Shown: one piece after another, positions 37,682-50,969 of the stretch
How the letters are laid out: every line of letters starts with the position of its first letter
Position numbering within the stretch: position 1 is the stretch's first letter
NCBI GenBank assembly: GCA_950022295.1
Contig: OX465598.1
Coordinates: forward strand, 62,001-126,000
Direction: 5' to 3'
DNA from: Bromus sterilis
Lineage: Eukaryota; Streptophyta; Magnoliopsida; Poales; Poaceae
Length of the DNA stretch: 64,000 nt
The notes under the pieces: model-generated
Seen by the model: the letters and a program-made list of their open reading frames with translations, nothing else
Database searches by the model: none
Told to the model about the DNA's origin: nothing
Made by a program: the position numbers and the translations under genes

Positions 37682-39898
37682 TGGTCATCAACCCTCGCAC
37701 TTTTTGCCGACTCTGGCCTGTTTCATGGGCTATTAATAACAGTTACATGGGCTATTAATCATCGTTTTGGGTCCCCGGAGTGATTTCCACCATTGACGAA
37801 CCCAGGCTGCATTTACGTGCCGGTCATCAACAGTCGCAGTTTTTGCCGATTCTGGCCTGTTTCATGGGCTATTAATCACAGTTATATAGGCTATTAATCA
37901 CCGTTTTGGGTCCCCGGAGTGATTTCCATCATTGACGAACCCCAGGGTTCATATACGTGACGATCATCAACCCTCGCCCTTTTGGTCGATTCTGGCCATT
38001 TTCATGGGCTATTAATCACAGTTATATGGGCTATTCATCACCGTTTTGGGTCCCCGGAGTGATTTCCACCATTGACGAACCCAGGGTGCATTTACGTGCC
38101 GGTCATCAACCCTCGCACTTTTTGCCGATTCTGGCCTGTTTCATGGGCTATTAATAACAGTTACATGGGCTATTAATCATCGTTTTGGGTCCCCGGAGTG
38201 ATTTCCACCATTGACGAACCCAGGCTGCATTTACGTGCCGGTCATCAACAGTCGCAGTTTTTGCCGATTCTGGCCTGTTTCATGGGCTATTAATCACAGT
38301 TATATAGGCTATTAATCACCGTTTTGGGTCCCCGGAGTGATTTCCATCATTGACGAAACCCAGGGTTCATATACGTGACGATCATCAACCCTCGCCCTTT
38401 TGGCTGATTCTGGCCATTTTCATGGGCTATTAATCACAGTTATATGGGCTATTAATCACCGTTTTGGGTCCCCGGAGTGATTTTCACCATTGATGAACCC
38501 TAGGGTGCATTTACGTGACGGTCATCAATCCTCGCACTTTTGGCCGATTCTGGCCTGTTTCATGAGCTATTAATCATAATTACCTGGGCTATTAATCACC
38601 GTTTTGGGTCCCCGAAGTGATTTCCACCATTGACGTACCCAGGGTGCATTTACGTGCCGGTCATCAGCCCTCGCACTTTTGGCCGATTCTGGCCTGTTTC
38701 ATGGGCTCTTAATCACAGTTACATGGGCTATTAATCACCGTTTTGGGTCCCCGGAGTGATTTCCACCATTGACGAACCCAGGGTGCATTTACGTGACGGT
38801 CATCAACCCTCGCACTTTTGGCCGATTCTGGCCTGTTTCATGGGCTATTAATCACAGTTATATGGGCTATTAATCACCGTTTTGGGTCCCCGGAGTGATT
38901 TTCACCATTGATGAACCCTAGGGTGCATTTAAGTGACGGTCATCAATCCTCGCACTTTTGGCCGATTCTGGCCTGTTTCATGAGCTTTTAATCATAATTA
39001 CCTGGGCTATTAATCACCGTTTTGGGTCCCCGAAGTGATTTCCACCATTGACGTACCCAGGGTGCATTTACGTGCCGGTCATCAGCCCTCGCACTTTTGG
39101 CCGATTCTGGCCTGTTTCATGGGCTCTTAATCACAGTTACGTGGGCTATTTATCACCGTTTTGGGACCCCGGAGTGATTTCCACCATTGACGAACCCAGG
39201 GTGCATTTACGTGACGGTCATCAACCCTCGCACTTTTGGCCGATTCTGGCCTGTTTCATGGGCTATTAATCACAGTTATATGGGCTATTAATCACCGTTT
39301 TGGGTCCCCGGAGTGATTTCCACCATTGACGAACCCCAGGGTGCATTTACGTGACGGTCATCGACCCTCGCACTTTTGGCCGATTCTGGCCTGTTTCATG
39401 GGCTACTAATCACAGTTACATGGGCTATTAATCACCGTTTTGGGTCCCCGGAGTGATTTCCACCATTGACGTACCCAGGGTGCATTTACGTGCCGGTCAT
39501 CAGCCCTCGCACTTTTGGCCGATTCTGGCCTGTTTCATGGGCTCTTAATCACAGTTACGTGGGCTATTAATCACCGTTTTGGGTCCCCGGAGTGATTTCC
39601 ATCATTGACGAACCCCAGGGTTCATATACGTGCCGATCATCAACCCTCGCCCTTTTGGCCGATTCTGGCCATTTTCATGGGCTATTAATCACAGTTATAT
39701 GGGATATTCATCACCGTTTTGGGTCCCTGGAGTGATTTCCACCATTGACGAACCCAGGGTGCATTTACGTGCCGGTCATCAACCCTCGCACTTTTTGCCG
39801 ATTCTGGCCTGTTTCATGGGCTATTAATAACAGTTACATGGGCTATTAATCACCTTTTTGGGTCCCCGGAGTGATTTCCACCATTGAGGAACCCAGGC

Positions 39899-40015
39899 TG
39901 CATTTACGTGCCGCTCATCAACAGTCGCAGTTTTTGCCGATTCTGGCCTATTTCATGGGCTATTAATCACCGTTTTGGGTCCCCGGAGTGATTTCCACCA
40001 TTGACGAACCCAGGG
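39899..40015 (+). repeat. Shortened 117-bp monomer in HOR-E copy 3
   Basis: Equivalent of 35,319-35,435, 4,580 bp downstream because copy 2 is truncated. It has the same single 22-bp subrepeat. Confidence 0.92.
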
Positions 40016-43000
40016 TGCATTTACGTGACGGTCATCAACCCTCGCACTTTTTGTCGATTCTGGCCTGTTTCATGCGCTATTAATAACAGTTACATGGGCT
40101 ATTAATCAACGTTTTGGGTCCCCGGAGTGATTTCCACCATTGACGAACCCTAGGGTGCATTTACGTGCCGGTCATCAACAGTCGCAGTTTTTGCCGATTC
40201 TGGCCTGTTTCATGGGCTATTAATCACAGTTATATAGGCTATTAATCACCGTTTTGGGTCCCCGGAGTGATTTCCATCATTGACGAACCCCAGGGTGCAT
40301 TTACGTGCCGGTCATCAACCCTCGCACTTTTTGCCGATTCTGGCCTGTTTCATGGGCTATTAATAACAGTTACATGGGCTATTAATCATCGTTTTGGGTC
40401 CACGGAGTGATTTCCACCATTGACGAACCCAGGCTGCATTTACGTGCCGGTCATCAATAGTCGCAGTTTTTGCCGATTCTGGCCTGTTTCATGGGCTATT
40501 AATCACAGTTATATAGGCTATTAATCACCGTTTTGGGTCCCCGGAGTGATTTCTATCATTGACGAACCCCAGGGTTCATATACATGACGATCATCAACCC
40601 TCGCCCTTTTGGCCGATTCTGGCCATTTTCATGGGCTATTAATCACAGTTATATGGGCTATTAATCACCGTTTTGGGTCCCCGGAGTGATTTTCACCATT
40701 GATGAACCCTAGGGTGCATTTACGTGACGGTCATCAATCCTCGCACTTTTGGCCGATTCTGGCCTGTTTCATGAGCTATTAATCATAATTACCTGGGCTA
40801 TTAATCACCGTTTTGGGTCCCCGAAGTGATTTCCACCATTGACGTACCCAGGGTGCATTTACGTGCCGGTCATCAGCCCTCGCACTTTTGGCCGATTCTG
40901 GCCTGTTTTATGGGCTCTTAATCACAGTTACATGGGCTATTAATCACCATTTTGGGTCCCCGGAGTGATTTCCACCATTGACGAACCCAGGGTGCATTTA
41001 CGTGACGGTCATCAACCCTCGCACTTTTGGCCGATTCTGGCCTGTTTCATGGGCTATTAATCACAGTTATATGGGCTATTAATCACCGTTTTGGGTCCCC
41101 GGAGTGATTTTCACCATTGATGAACCCTAGGGTGCATTTACGTGACGGTCATCAATCCTCGCACTTTTGGCCGATTCTGGCCTGTTTCATGAGCTATTAA
41201 TCATAATTACCTGGGCTATTAATCACCGTTTTGGGTCCCCGAAGTGATTTCCACCATTGACGTACCCAGGGTGCATTTACGTGCCGGTCATCAGCCCTCG
41301 CACTTTTGGCCGATTCTGGCCTGTTTCATGGGCTCTTAATCACAGTTACGTGGGCTATTAATCACCGTTTTGGGTCCCCGGAGTGATTTCCACCATTGAC
41401 GAACCCAGGGTGCATTTACGTGACGGTCATCAACACTCGCACTTTTAGCCGATTCTGGCCTGTTTCATGGGCTATTAATCACAGTTATATGGGCTATTAA
41501 TCACCGTTTTGGGTCCCCGGAGTGATTTCCACCATTGACGAACCCCAGGGTGCATTTACGTGACGGTCATCAACCCTCGCACTTTTGGCCGATTCTGGCC
41601 TGTTTCATGGGCTACTAATCACAGTTACATGGGCTATTAATCACCGTTTTGGGTCCCCGGAGTGATTTCCACCATTGATGAACCCAGGGTGCATTTACGT
41701 GACGGTTATCAACACTCGCAGTTTTGGCCGATTCTGGCCATTTTCATGGGTTATTAATAACAGTTATATGGGCTATTAATCACCGTTTTGGGTCCCCGGA
41801 GTGATTTCCACCATTGACAAACCCTAGGGTGCATTTACATGACGGTCATCAACCCTCGCACTTTTGGCCGATTCTGGCCTGTTTCATGGGCTATTAATCA
41901 CAGTTACATGGGCTATTAATCACCGTTTTGGGTCCCCGGAGTGATTTCCACCATTGACGAACCCTAGGGTGCATTTATGTGACGGTCATCAACCCTCGCA
42001 CTTTTGGCCGATTCTGGCCTGTTTCATGGGCTATTAATCACAATTACATGGGCAATTAATCACCGTTTTGGGTCCCCGGAGTGATTTCCACCATTGACGA
42101 ACCCCAGGCTGCATTTACGTGCCGGTCATCAACAGTCGCAGTTTTGGCCAATTCTGGTCTGTTTCATGGGCTATTAATAACAGTTACATGGCCTATTAAT
42201 CACCGTTTTGGGTCCCCTGAGTGATTTCCACCATTGACGAACCCAGGCTGCATTTACGTGCCGGTCATCAACAGTCGCAGTTTTTGCCGATTCTGGCCTG
42301 TTTCATGGGCTATTAATCACAGTTATATAGGCTATTAATCACCGTTTTGGGTCCCCGGAGTGATTTCCACCATTGACGAACCCCAGGGTGCATTTACGTG
42401 AAGATCAGCAACCCTCGCCCTTTTTGCCGATTCTGGCCTGTTTCATGGGCTATTAATCACAGTTACATGGGCTATTAATCATCGTTTTGGGTCCCCGGAG
42501 TGATTTCCACCACTGACGAACCCTAGGGTGCATTTACGTGACGGTCATCAACCCTCGCACTTTTGGCCGATTCTGGCCTGTTTCATGGGCTATTAATAAC
42601 AGTTATATGGGCTATTAATCACCGTTTTGGGTCCCCGGAGTGATTTCCACCATTGACGAACCCCAGGGTGCATTTACGTGCCGGTCATCAACCCTCGCTC
42701 TTTTGGAGGATTCTGACATGTTTCACGGGCTCTTAGTCACAGTTACATGGGCTATTAATCACCGTTTTGGGTCCCCGGAGTGATTTCCACCATTGACGAA
42801 CCCCAGGGTGCATTTACGTGTCGGTCATCAAGTGTCGTAGTTTTGGCCGATTCTGGCCATTTTCATGGGCTATTAATCACAGTTATACGGGCTATTAATC
42901 ACCGTTTTGAGTCCCCGGAGTGATTTCCACCATTGACGAACCCCAGGGTGCATTTACATGACGGTCATCAACCCTCGCACTTTTGGCCGATTCTGGCCTG

Positions 43001-43505
43001 TTTCATGGGCTATTAATCACAGTTACATGGGCTATTAATCAGCGCTTTGGGTCCCCGGAGTGATTTCCACCATTGACGAACCCAGGGTGCATTTACGTGA
43101 CTGTTATCAACACTCGCAGTTTTGGCCGATTCTGGCCATTTTAATGGGTTATTAATAACAGATATATGGGCTATTAATCACCGTTTTGGGTCCCCGGAGT
43201 GATTTCCACCATTGACGAACCCTAGGGTGCATTTACGTGACGGTCATCAACCCTCGCACTTTTGCCGATTCTGGCCTGTTTCATGGGCTATTAATCACAA
43301 TTACATGGGCTATTAATCACCGTTTTGGGTCCCCGGTGTGATTTCCACCATTGACGAACCCTAGGGTGCGTTTATGTGACGGTCATCAACCCTCGCACTT
43401 TTGGCCGATTCTGGCCTATTTCATGGGCTATTAATCACAGTTCCATGGGCTATTAATCACCGTTTTGGGTCCCCGGAGTGATTTCCACCATTGACGAACC
43501 CAGGG

Positions 43506-46500
43506 TGCATTTACGTGCCGGTCATCAACCCTCGCACTTTTTGCCGACTCTGGCCTGTTTCATGGGCTATTAATAACAGTTACATGGGCTATTAATCATC
43601 GTTTTGGGTCCCCGGAGTGATTTCCACCATTGACGAACCCAGGCTGCATTTACGTGCCGGTCATCAACAGTCGCAGTTTTTGCCGATTCTGGCCTGTTTC
43701 ATGGGCTATTAATCACAGTTATATAGGCTATTAATCACCGTTTTGGGTCCCCGGAGTGATTTCCATCATTGACGAACCCCAGGGTTCATATACGTGACGA
43801 TCATCAACCCTCGCCCTTTTGGCCGATTCTGGCCATTTTCATGGGCTATTAATCACAGTTATATGGGCTATTCATCACCGTTTTGGGTCCCCGGAGTGAT
43901 TTCCACCATTGACGAACCCAGGGTGCATTTACGTGCCGGTCATCAACCCTCGCACTTTTTGCCGATTCTGGCCTGTTTCATGGGCTATTAATAACAGTTA
44001 CATGGGCTATTAATCATCGTTTTGGGTCCCCGGAGTGATTTCCACCATTGACGAACCCAGGCTGCATTTACGTGCCGGTCATCAACAGTCGCAGTTTTTG
44101 CCGATTCTGGCCTGTTTCATGGGCTATTAATCACAGTTATATAGGCTATTAATCACCGTTTTGGGTCCCCGGAGTGATTTCCATCATTGACGAAACCCAG
44201 GGTTCATATACGTGACGATCATCAACCCTCGCCCTTTTGGCTGATTCTGGCCATTTTCATGGGCTATTAATCACAGTTATATGGGCTATTAATCACCGTT
44301 TTGGGTCCCCGGAGTGATTTTCACCATTGATGAACCCTAGGGTGCATTTACGTGACGGTCATCAATCCTCGCACTTTTGGCCGATTCTGGCCTGTTTCAT
44401 GAGCTATTAATCATAATTACCTGGGCTATTAATCACCGTTTTGGGTCCCCGAAGTGATTTCCACCATTGACGTACCCAGGGTGCATTTACGTGCCGGTCA
44501 TCAGCCCTCGCACTTTTGGCCGATTCTGGCCTGTTTCATGGGCTCTTAATCACAGTTACATGGGCTATTAATCACCGTTTTGGGTCCCCGGAGTGATTTC
44601 CACCATTGACGAACCCAGGGTGCATTTACGTGACGGTCATCAACCCTCGCACTTTTGGCCGATTCTGGCCTGTTTCATGGGCTATTAATCACAGTTATAT
44701 GGGCTATTAATCACCGTTTTGGGTCCCCGGAGTGATTTTCACCATTGATGAACCCTAGGGTGCATTTACGTGACGGTCATCAATCCTCGCACTTTTGGCC
44801 GATTCTGGCCTGTTTCATGAGCTTTTAATCATAATTACCTGGGCTATTAATCACCGTTTTGGGTCCCCGAAGTGATTTCCACCATTGACGTACCCAGGGT
44901 GCATTTACGTGCCGGTCATCAGCCCTCGCACTTTTGGCCGATTCTGGCCTGTTTCATGGGCTCTTAATCACAGTTACGTGGGCTATTTATCACCGTTTTG
45001 GGACCCCGGAGTGATTTCCACCATTGACGAACCCAGGGTGCATTTACGTGACGGTCATCAACCCTCGCACTTTTGGCCGATTCTGGCCTGTTTCATGGGC
45101 TATTAATCACAGTTATATGGGCTATTAATCACCGTTTTGGGTCCCCGGAGTGATTTCCACCATTGACGAACCCCAGGGTGCATTTACGTGACGGTCATCG
45201 ACCCTCGCACTTTTGGCCGATTCTGGCCTGTTTCATGGGCTACTAATCACAGTTACATGGGCTATTAATCACCGTTTTGGGTCCCCGGAGTGATTTCCAC
45301 CATTGACGTACCCAGGGTGCATTTACGTGCCGGTCATCAGCCCTCGCACTTTTGGCCGATTCTGGCCTGTTTCATGGGCTCTTAATCACAGTTACGTGGG
45401 CTATTAATCACCGTTTTGGGTCCCCGGAGTGATTTCCATCATTGACGAACCCCAGGGTTCATATACGTGCCGATCATCAACCCTCGCCCTTTTGGCCGAT
45501 TCTGGCCATTTTCATGGGCTATTAATCACAGTTATATGGGATATTCATCACCGTTTTGGGTCCCTGGAGTGATTTCCACCATTGACGAACCCAGGGTGCA
45601 TTTACGTGCCGGTCATCAACCCTCGCACTTTTTGCCGATTCTGGCCTGTTTCATGGGCTATTAATAACAGTTACATGGGCTATTAATCACCTTTTTGGGT
45701 CCCCGGAGTGATTTCCACCATTGAGGAACCCAGGCTGCATTTACGTGCCGCTCATCAACAGTCGCAGTTTTTGCCGATTCTGGCCTATTTCATGGGCTAT
45801 TAATCACCGTTTTGGGTCCCCGGAGTGATTTCCACCATTGACGAACCCAGGGTGCATTTACGTGACGGTCATCAACCCTCGCACTTTTTGTCGATTCTGG
45901 CCTGTTTCATGCGCTATTAATAACAGTTACATGGGCTATTAATCAACGTTTTGGGTCCCCGGAGTGATTTCCACCATTGACGAACCCTAGGGTGCATTTA
46001 CGTGCCGGTCATCAACAGTCGCAGTTTTTGCCGATTCTGGCCTGTTTCATGGGCTATTAATCACAGTTATATAGGCTATTAATCACCGTTTTGGGTCCCC
46101 GGAGTGATTTCCATCATTGACGAACCCCAGGGTGCATTTACGTGCCGGTCATCAACCCTCGCACTTTTTGCCGATTCTGGCCTGTTTCATGGGCTATTAA
46201 TAACAGTTACATGGGCTATTAATCATCGTTTTGGGTCCACGGAGTGATTTCCACCATTGACGAACCCAGGCTGCATTTACGTGCCGGTCATCAATAGTCG
46301 CAGTTTTTGCCGATTCTGGCCTGTTTCATGGGCTATTAATCACAGTTATATAGGCTATTAATCACCGTTTTGGGTCCCCGGAGTGATTTCTATCATTGAC
46401 GAACCCCAGGGTTCATATACATGACGATCATCAACCCTCGCCCTTTTGGCCGATTCTGGCCATTTTCATGGGCTATTAATCACAGTTATATGGGCTATTA

Positions 46501-49342
46501 ATCACCGTTTTGGGTCCCCGGAGTGATTTTCACCATTGATGAACCCTAGGGTGCATTTACGTGACGGTCATCAATCCTCGCACTTTTGGCCGATTCTGGC
46601 CTGTTTCATGAGCTATTAATCATAATTACCTGGGCTATTAATCACCGTTTTGGGTCCCCGAAGTGATTTCCACCATTGACGTACCCAGGGTGCATTTACG
46701 TGCCGGTCATCAGCCCTCGCACTTTTGGCCGATTCTGGCCTGTTTTATGGGCTCTTAATCACAGTTACATGGGCTATTAATCACCATTTTGGGTCCCCGG
46801 AGTGATTTCCACCATTGACGAACCCAGGGTGCATTTACGTGACGGTCATCAACCCTCGCACTTTTGGCCGATTCTGGCCTGTTTCATGGGCTATTAATCA
46901 CAGTTATATGGGCTATTAATCACCGTTTTGGGTCCCCGGAGTGATTTTCACCATTGATGAACCCTAGGGTGCATTTACGTGACGGTCATCAATCCTCGCA
47001 CTTTTGGCCGATTCTGGCCTGTTTCATGAGCTATTAATCATAATTACCTGGGCTATTAATCACCGTTTTGGGTCCCCGAAGTGATTTCCACCATTGACGT
47101 ACCCAGGGTGCATTTACGTGCCGGTCATCAGCCCTCGCACTTTTGGCCGATTCTGGCCTGTTTCATGGGCTCTTAATCACAGTTACGTGGGCTATTAATC
47201 ACCGTTTTGGGTCCCCGGAGTGATTTCCACCATTGACGAACCCAGGGTGCATTTACGTGACGGTCATCAACACTCGCACTTTTAGCCGATTCTGGCCTGT
47301 TTCATGGGCTATTAATCACAGTTATATGGGCTATTAATCACCGTTTTGGGTCCCCGGAGTGATTTCCACCATTGACGAACCCCAGGGTGCATTTACGTGA
47401 CGGTCATCAACCCTCGCACTTTTGGCCGATTCTGGCCTGTTTCATGGGCTACTAATCACAGTTACATGGGCTATTAATCACCGTTTTGGGTCCCCGGAGT
47501 GATTTCCACCATTGATGAACCCAGGGTGCATTTACGTGACGGTTATCAACACTCGCAGTTTTGGCCGATTCTGGCCATTTTCATGGGTTATTAATAACAG
47601 TTATATGGGCTATTAATCACCGTTTTGGGTCCCCGGAGTGATTTCCACCATTGACAAACCCTAGGGTGCATTTACGTGACGGTCATCAACCCTCGCACTT
47701 TTGGCCGATTCTGGCCTGTTTCATGGGCTATTAATCACAGTTACATGGGCTATTAATCACCGTTTTGGGTCCCCGGAGTGATTTCCACCATTGACGAACC
47801 CTAGGGTGCATTTATGTGACGGTCATCAACCCTCGCACTTTTGGCCGATTCTGGCCTGTTTCATGGGCTATTAATCACAATTACATGGGCAATTAATCAC
47901 CGTTTTGGGTCCCCGGAGTGATTTCCACCATTGACGAACCCCAGGCTGCATTTACGTGCCGGTCATCAACAGTCGCAGTTTTGGCCAATTCTGGTCTGTT
48001 TCATGGGCTATTAATAACAGTTACATGGCCTATTAATCACCGTTTTGGGTCCCCTGAGTGATTTCCACCATTGACGAACCCAGGCTGCATTTACGTGCCG
48101 GTCATCAACAGTCGCAGTTTTTGCCGATTCTGGCCTGTTTCATGGGCTATTAATCACAGTTATATAGGCTATTAATCACCGTTTTGGGTCCCCGGAGTGA
48201 TTTCCACCATTGACGAACCCCAGGGTGCATTTACGTGAAGATCAGCAACCCTCGCCCTTTTTGCCGATTCTGGCCTGTTTCATGGGCTATTAATCACAGT
48301 TACATGGGCTATTAATCATCGTTTTGGGTCCCCGGAGTGATTTCCACCACTGACGAACCCTAGGGTGCATTTACGTGACGGTCATCAACCCTCGCACTTT
48401 TGGCCGATTCTGGCCTGTTTCATGGGCTATTAATAACAGTTATATGGGCTATTAATCACCGTTTTGGGTCCCCGGAGTGATTTCCACCATTGACGAACCC
48501 CAGGGTGCATTTACGTGCCGGTCATCAACCCTCGCTCTTTTGGAGGATTCTGACATGTTTCATGGGCTCTTAGTCACAGTTACATGGGCTATTAATCACC
48601 GTTTTGGGTCCCCGGAGTGATTTCCACCATTGACGAACCCCAGGGTGCATTTACGTGTCGGTCATCAAGTGTCGTAGTTTTGGCCGATTCTGGCCATTTT
48701 CATGGGCTATTAATCACAGTTATACGGGCTATTAATCACCGTTTTGAGTCCCCGGAGTGATTTCCACCATTGACGAACCCCAGGGTGCATTTACATGACG
48801 GTCATCAACCCTCGCACTTTTGGCCGATTCTGGCCTGTTTCATGGGCTATTAATCACAGTTACATGGGCTATTAATCAGCGCTTTGGGTCCCCGGAGTGA
48901 TTTCCACCATTGACGAACCCAGGGTGCATTTACGTGACTGTTATCAACACTCGCAGTTTTGGCCGATTCTGGCCATTTTAATGGGTTATTAATAACAGAT
49001 ATATGGGCTATTAATCACCGTTTTGGGTCCCCGGAGTGATTTCCACCATTGACGAACCCTAGGGTGCATTTACGTGACGGTCATCAACCCTCGCACTTTT
49101 GCCGATTCTGGCCTGTTTCATGGGCTATTAATCACAATTACATGGGCTATTAATCACCGTTTTGGGTCCCCGGTGTGATTTCCACCATTGACGAACCCTA
49201 GGGTGCGTTTATGTGACGGTCATCAACCCTCGCACTTTTGGCCGATTCTGGCCTATTTCATGGGCTATTAATCACAGTTCCATGGGCTATTAATCACCGT
49301 TTTGGGTCCCCGGAGTGATTTCCACCATTGACGAACCCAGGG
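43506..49342 (+). repeat. HOR-E copy 4 (5,837 bp, 42 monomers)
   Basis: The first 33 monomers carry copy-2 alleles. The last nine (48,086-49,342) are the set missing from copy 2, and they differ slightly from copies 1 and 3, reading tttcatgggctc where those read tttcacgggctc. The shortened monomer is at 45,736-45,852 and tgcgtttatgtg is at 49,204. Confidence 0.92.
45736..45852 (+). repeat. Shortened 117-bp monomer in HOR-E copy 4
   Basis: Equivalent of 39,899-40,015, 5,837 bp downstream, with the same single 22-bp subrepeat. Confidence 0.92.
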
Positions 49343-49727
49343 TGCATTTACGTGCCGGTCATCAACCCTCGCACTTTTTGCCGACTCTGGCCTGTTTCAT
49401 GGGCTATTAATTACAGTTACATGGGCTATTAATCATCGTTTTGGGTCCCCGGAGTGATTTCCACCATTGACGAACCCAGGCTGCATTTACGTGCCGGTCA
49501 TCAACAGTCGCAGTTTTTACCGATTCTGGCCTGTTTCATGGGCTATTAATCACAGCTATATAGGCTATTAATCACCGTTTTGGGTCCCCGGAGTGATTTC
49601 CATCATTGACGAACCCCAGGGTTCATATACGTGACGATCATCAACCCTCGCCCTTTTGGCCGATTCTGGCCATTTTCATGGGCTATTAATCACAGTTATA
49701 TGGGCTATTCATCACCGTTTTGGGTCC
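49343..49727 (+). repeat. Start of a fifth HOR-E copy, broken off
   Basis: The sequence follows the unit start of HOR-E (offset 5,837 bp from 43,506) for almost three monomers, with private variants gctattaattacag, tttttaccg and cacagctatata. It departs near 49,728, where ccctagagtg appears and the next monomers belong to the attaataaccg and ttatgtgacgg subtypes. This is the right-hand limit of the 42-monomer regime. Confidence 0.85.
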
Positions 49728-50969
49728 CTAGAGTGATTTCCACCATTGACGAACCCAGGGTGCATTTACGTGCCGGTCATCAACCCTCGCACTTTTTGCC
49801 GATTTTGGCCTGTTTCATGGGCTATTAACCACAGTTACATGGGCTATTAATAACCGTTTTGGGTCCCCGGAGTGATTTCCACCATTGACGAACCCTAGGG
49901 TGCATTTATGTGACGGTCATCAACCCTCGCACTTTTGGCCGATTCTGGCCTATTTCATGGGCTATTAATCACAGTTCCATGGGCTATTAATCACCGTTTT
50001 GAGTCCCCGGAGTGATTTCCACCATTGACGAACCCCAGGGTGCATTTACATGACGGTCATCAACCCTCGCACTTTTGGCCGATTCTGGCCTGTTTCATGG
50101 GCTATTAATTACAGTTACATGGGCTATTAATCACCGTTTTGGGTCCCCGGAGTGATTTCCACCATTGACGAACCCAGGGTGCATTTACGTGACTGTTATC
50201 AACACTCGCAGTTTTGGCCGATTCTGGCCATTTTAATGGGTTATTAATAACAGTTATATGGGCTATTAATCACCGTTTTGGGTCCCCGGAGTGATTTCCA
50301 CCATTGACGAACCCTAGGGTGCATTTACGTGACGGTCATCAACCCTCGCACTTTTGGCCGATTCTGGCCTGTTTCATGGGCTATTAATCACAATTACATG
50401 GGCTATTAATCACCGTTTTGGGTCCCCGGTGTGATTTCCACCATTGACGAACCCTAGGGTGCGTTTATGTGACGGTCATCAACCCTCGCACTTTTGGCCG
50501 ATTCTGGCCTATTTCATGGGCTATTAATCACAGTTCCATGGGCTATTAATCACCGTTTTGGGTCCCCGGAGTGATTTCCACCATTGACGAACCCAGGGTG
50601 CATTTACGTGCCGGTCATCAACCCTCGCACTTTTTGCCGACTCTGGCCTGTTTCATGGGCTATTAATAACAGTTACATGGGCTATTAATCATCGTTTTGG
50701 GTCCCCGGAGTGATTTCCACCATTGACGAACCCAGGCTGCATTTACGTGCCGGTCATCAACAGTCGCAGTTTTTGCCGATTCTGGCCTGTTTCATGGGCT
50801 ATTAATCACAGTTATATAGGCTATTAATCACCGTTTTGGGTCCCCGGAGTGATTTCCATCATTGACGAACCCCAGGGTTCATATACGTGACGATCATCAA
50901 CCCTCGCCCTTTTGGCCGATTCTGGCCTGTTTCATGGGCTATTAATAACAGTTAAATGGCCTATTAATC
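49728..50969 (+). repeat. About nine monomers, block shared with 53.9-55.0 kb
   Basis: Subtype order and several rare words (attaataaccg, tttgagtcccc with ccatgggc, tgcgtttatgtg at 50,460) match 53,890-55,030 at an offset of 4,162 bp. The tgcgtttatgtg monomers at 49,204 and 50,460 are nine monomers apart, so this block may have arisen by a nine-monomer duplication from the end of HOR-E. Confidence 0.8.

Larger units (their letters stand above)
37669..43505 (+). repeat. HOR-E copy 3 (5,837 bp, 42 monomers)
   Basis: This is a complete 42-monomer unit that carries the copy-1 allele at every diagnostic site checked, including aagtgacgg at 38,931 and tttacatgacgg near 41,836, and the shared tttcacgggctc variant (about 32,305 and 42,721). 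The shortened monomer is at 39,899-40,015 and the marker tgcgtttatgtg is at 43,367. Confidence 0.92.
37669..48085 (+). repeat. 10.4-kb duplicated segment, second copy (75 monomers)
   Basis: This copy is collinear with 27,253-37,668. The only length difference found is one base: the first copy reads cgcacattggcc at about 30,746-30,754 where this copy reads cgcacttttggcc. Past 48,085 the sequence continues through the nine monomers that are missing at 37,669, so the right-hand flank of the original segment is preserved here. Confidence 0.9.
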
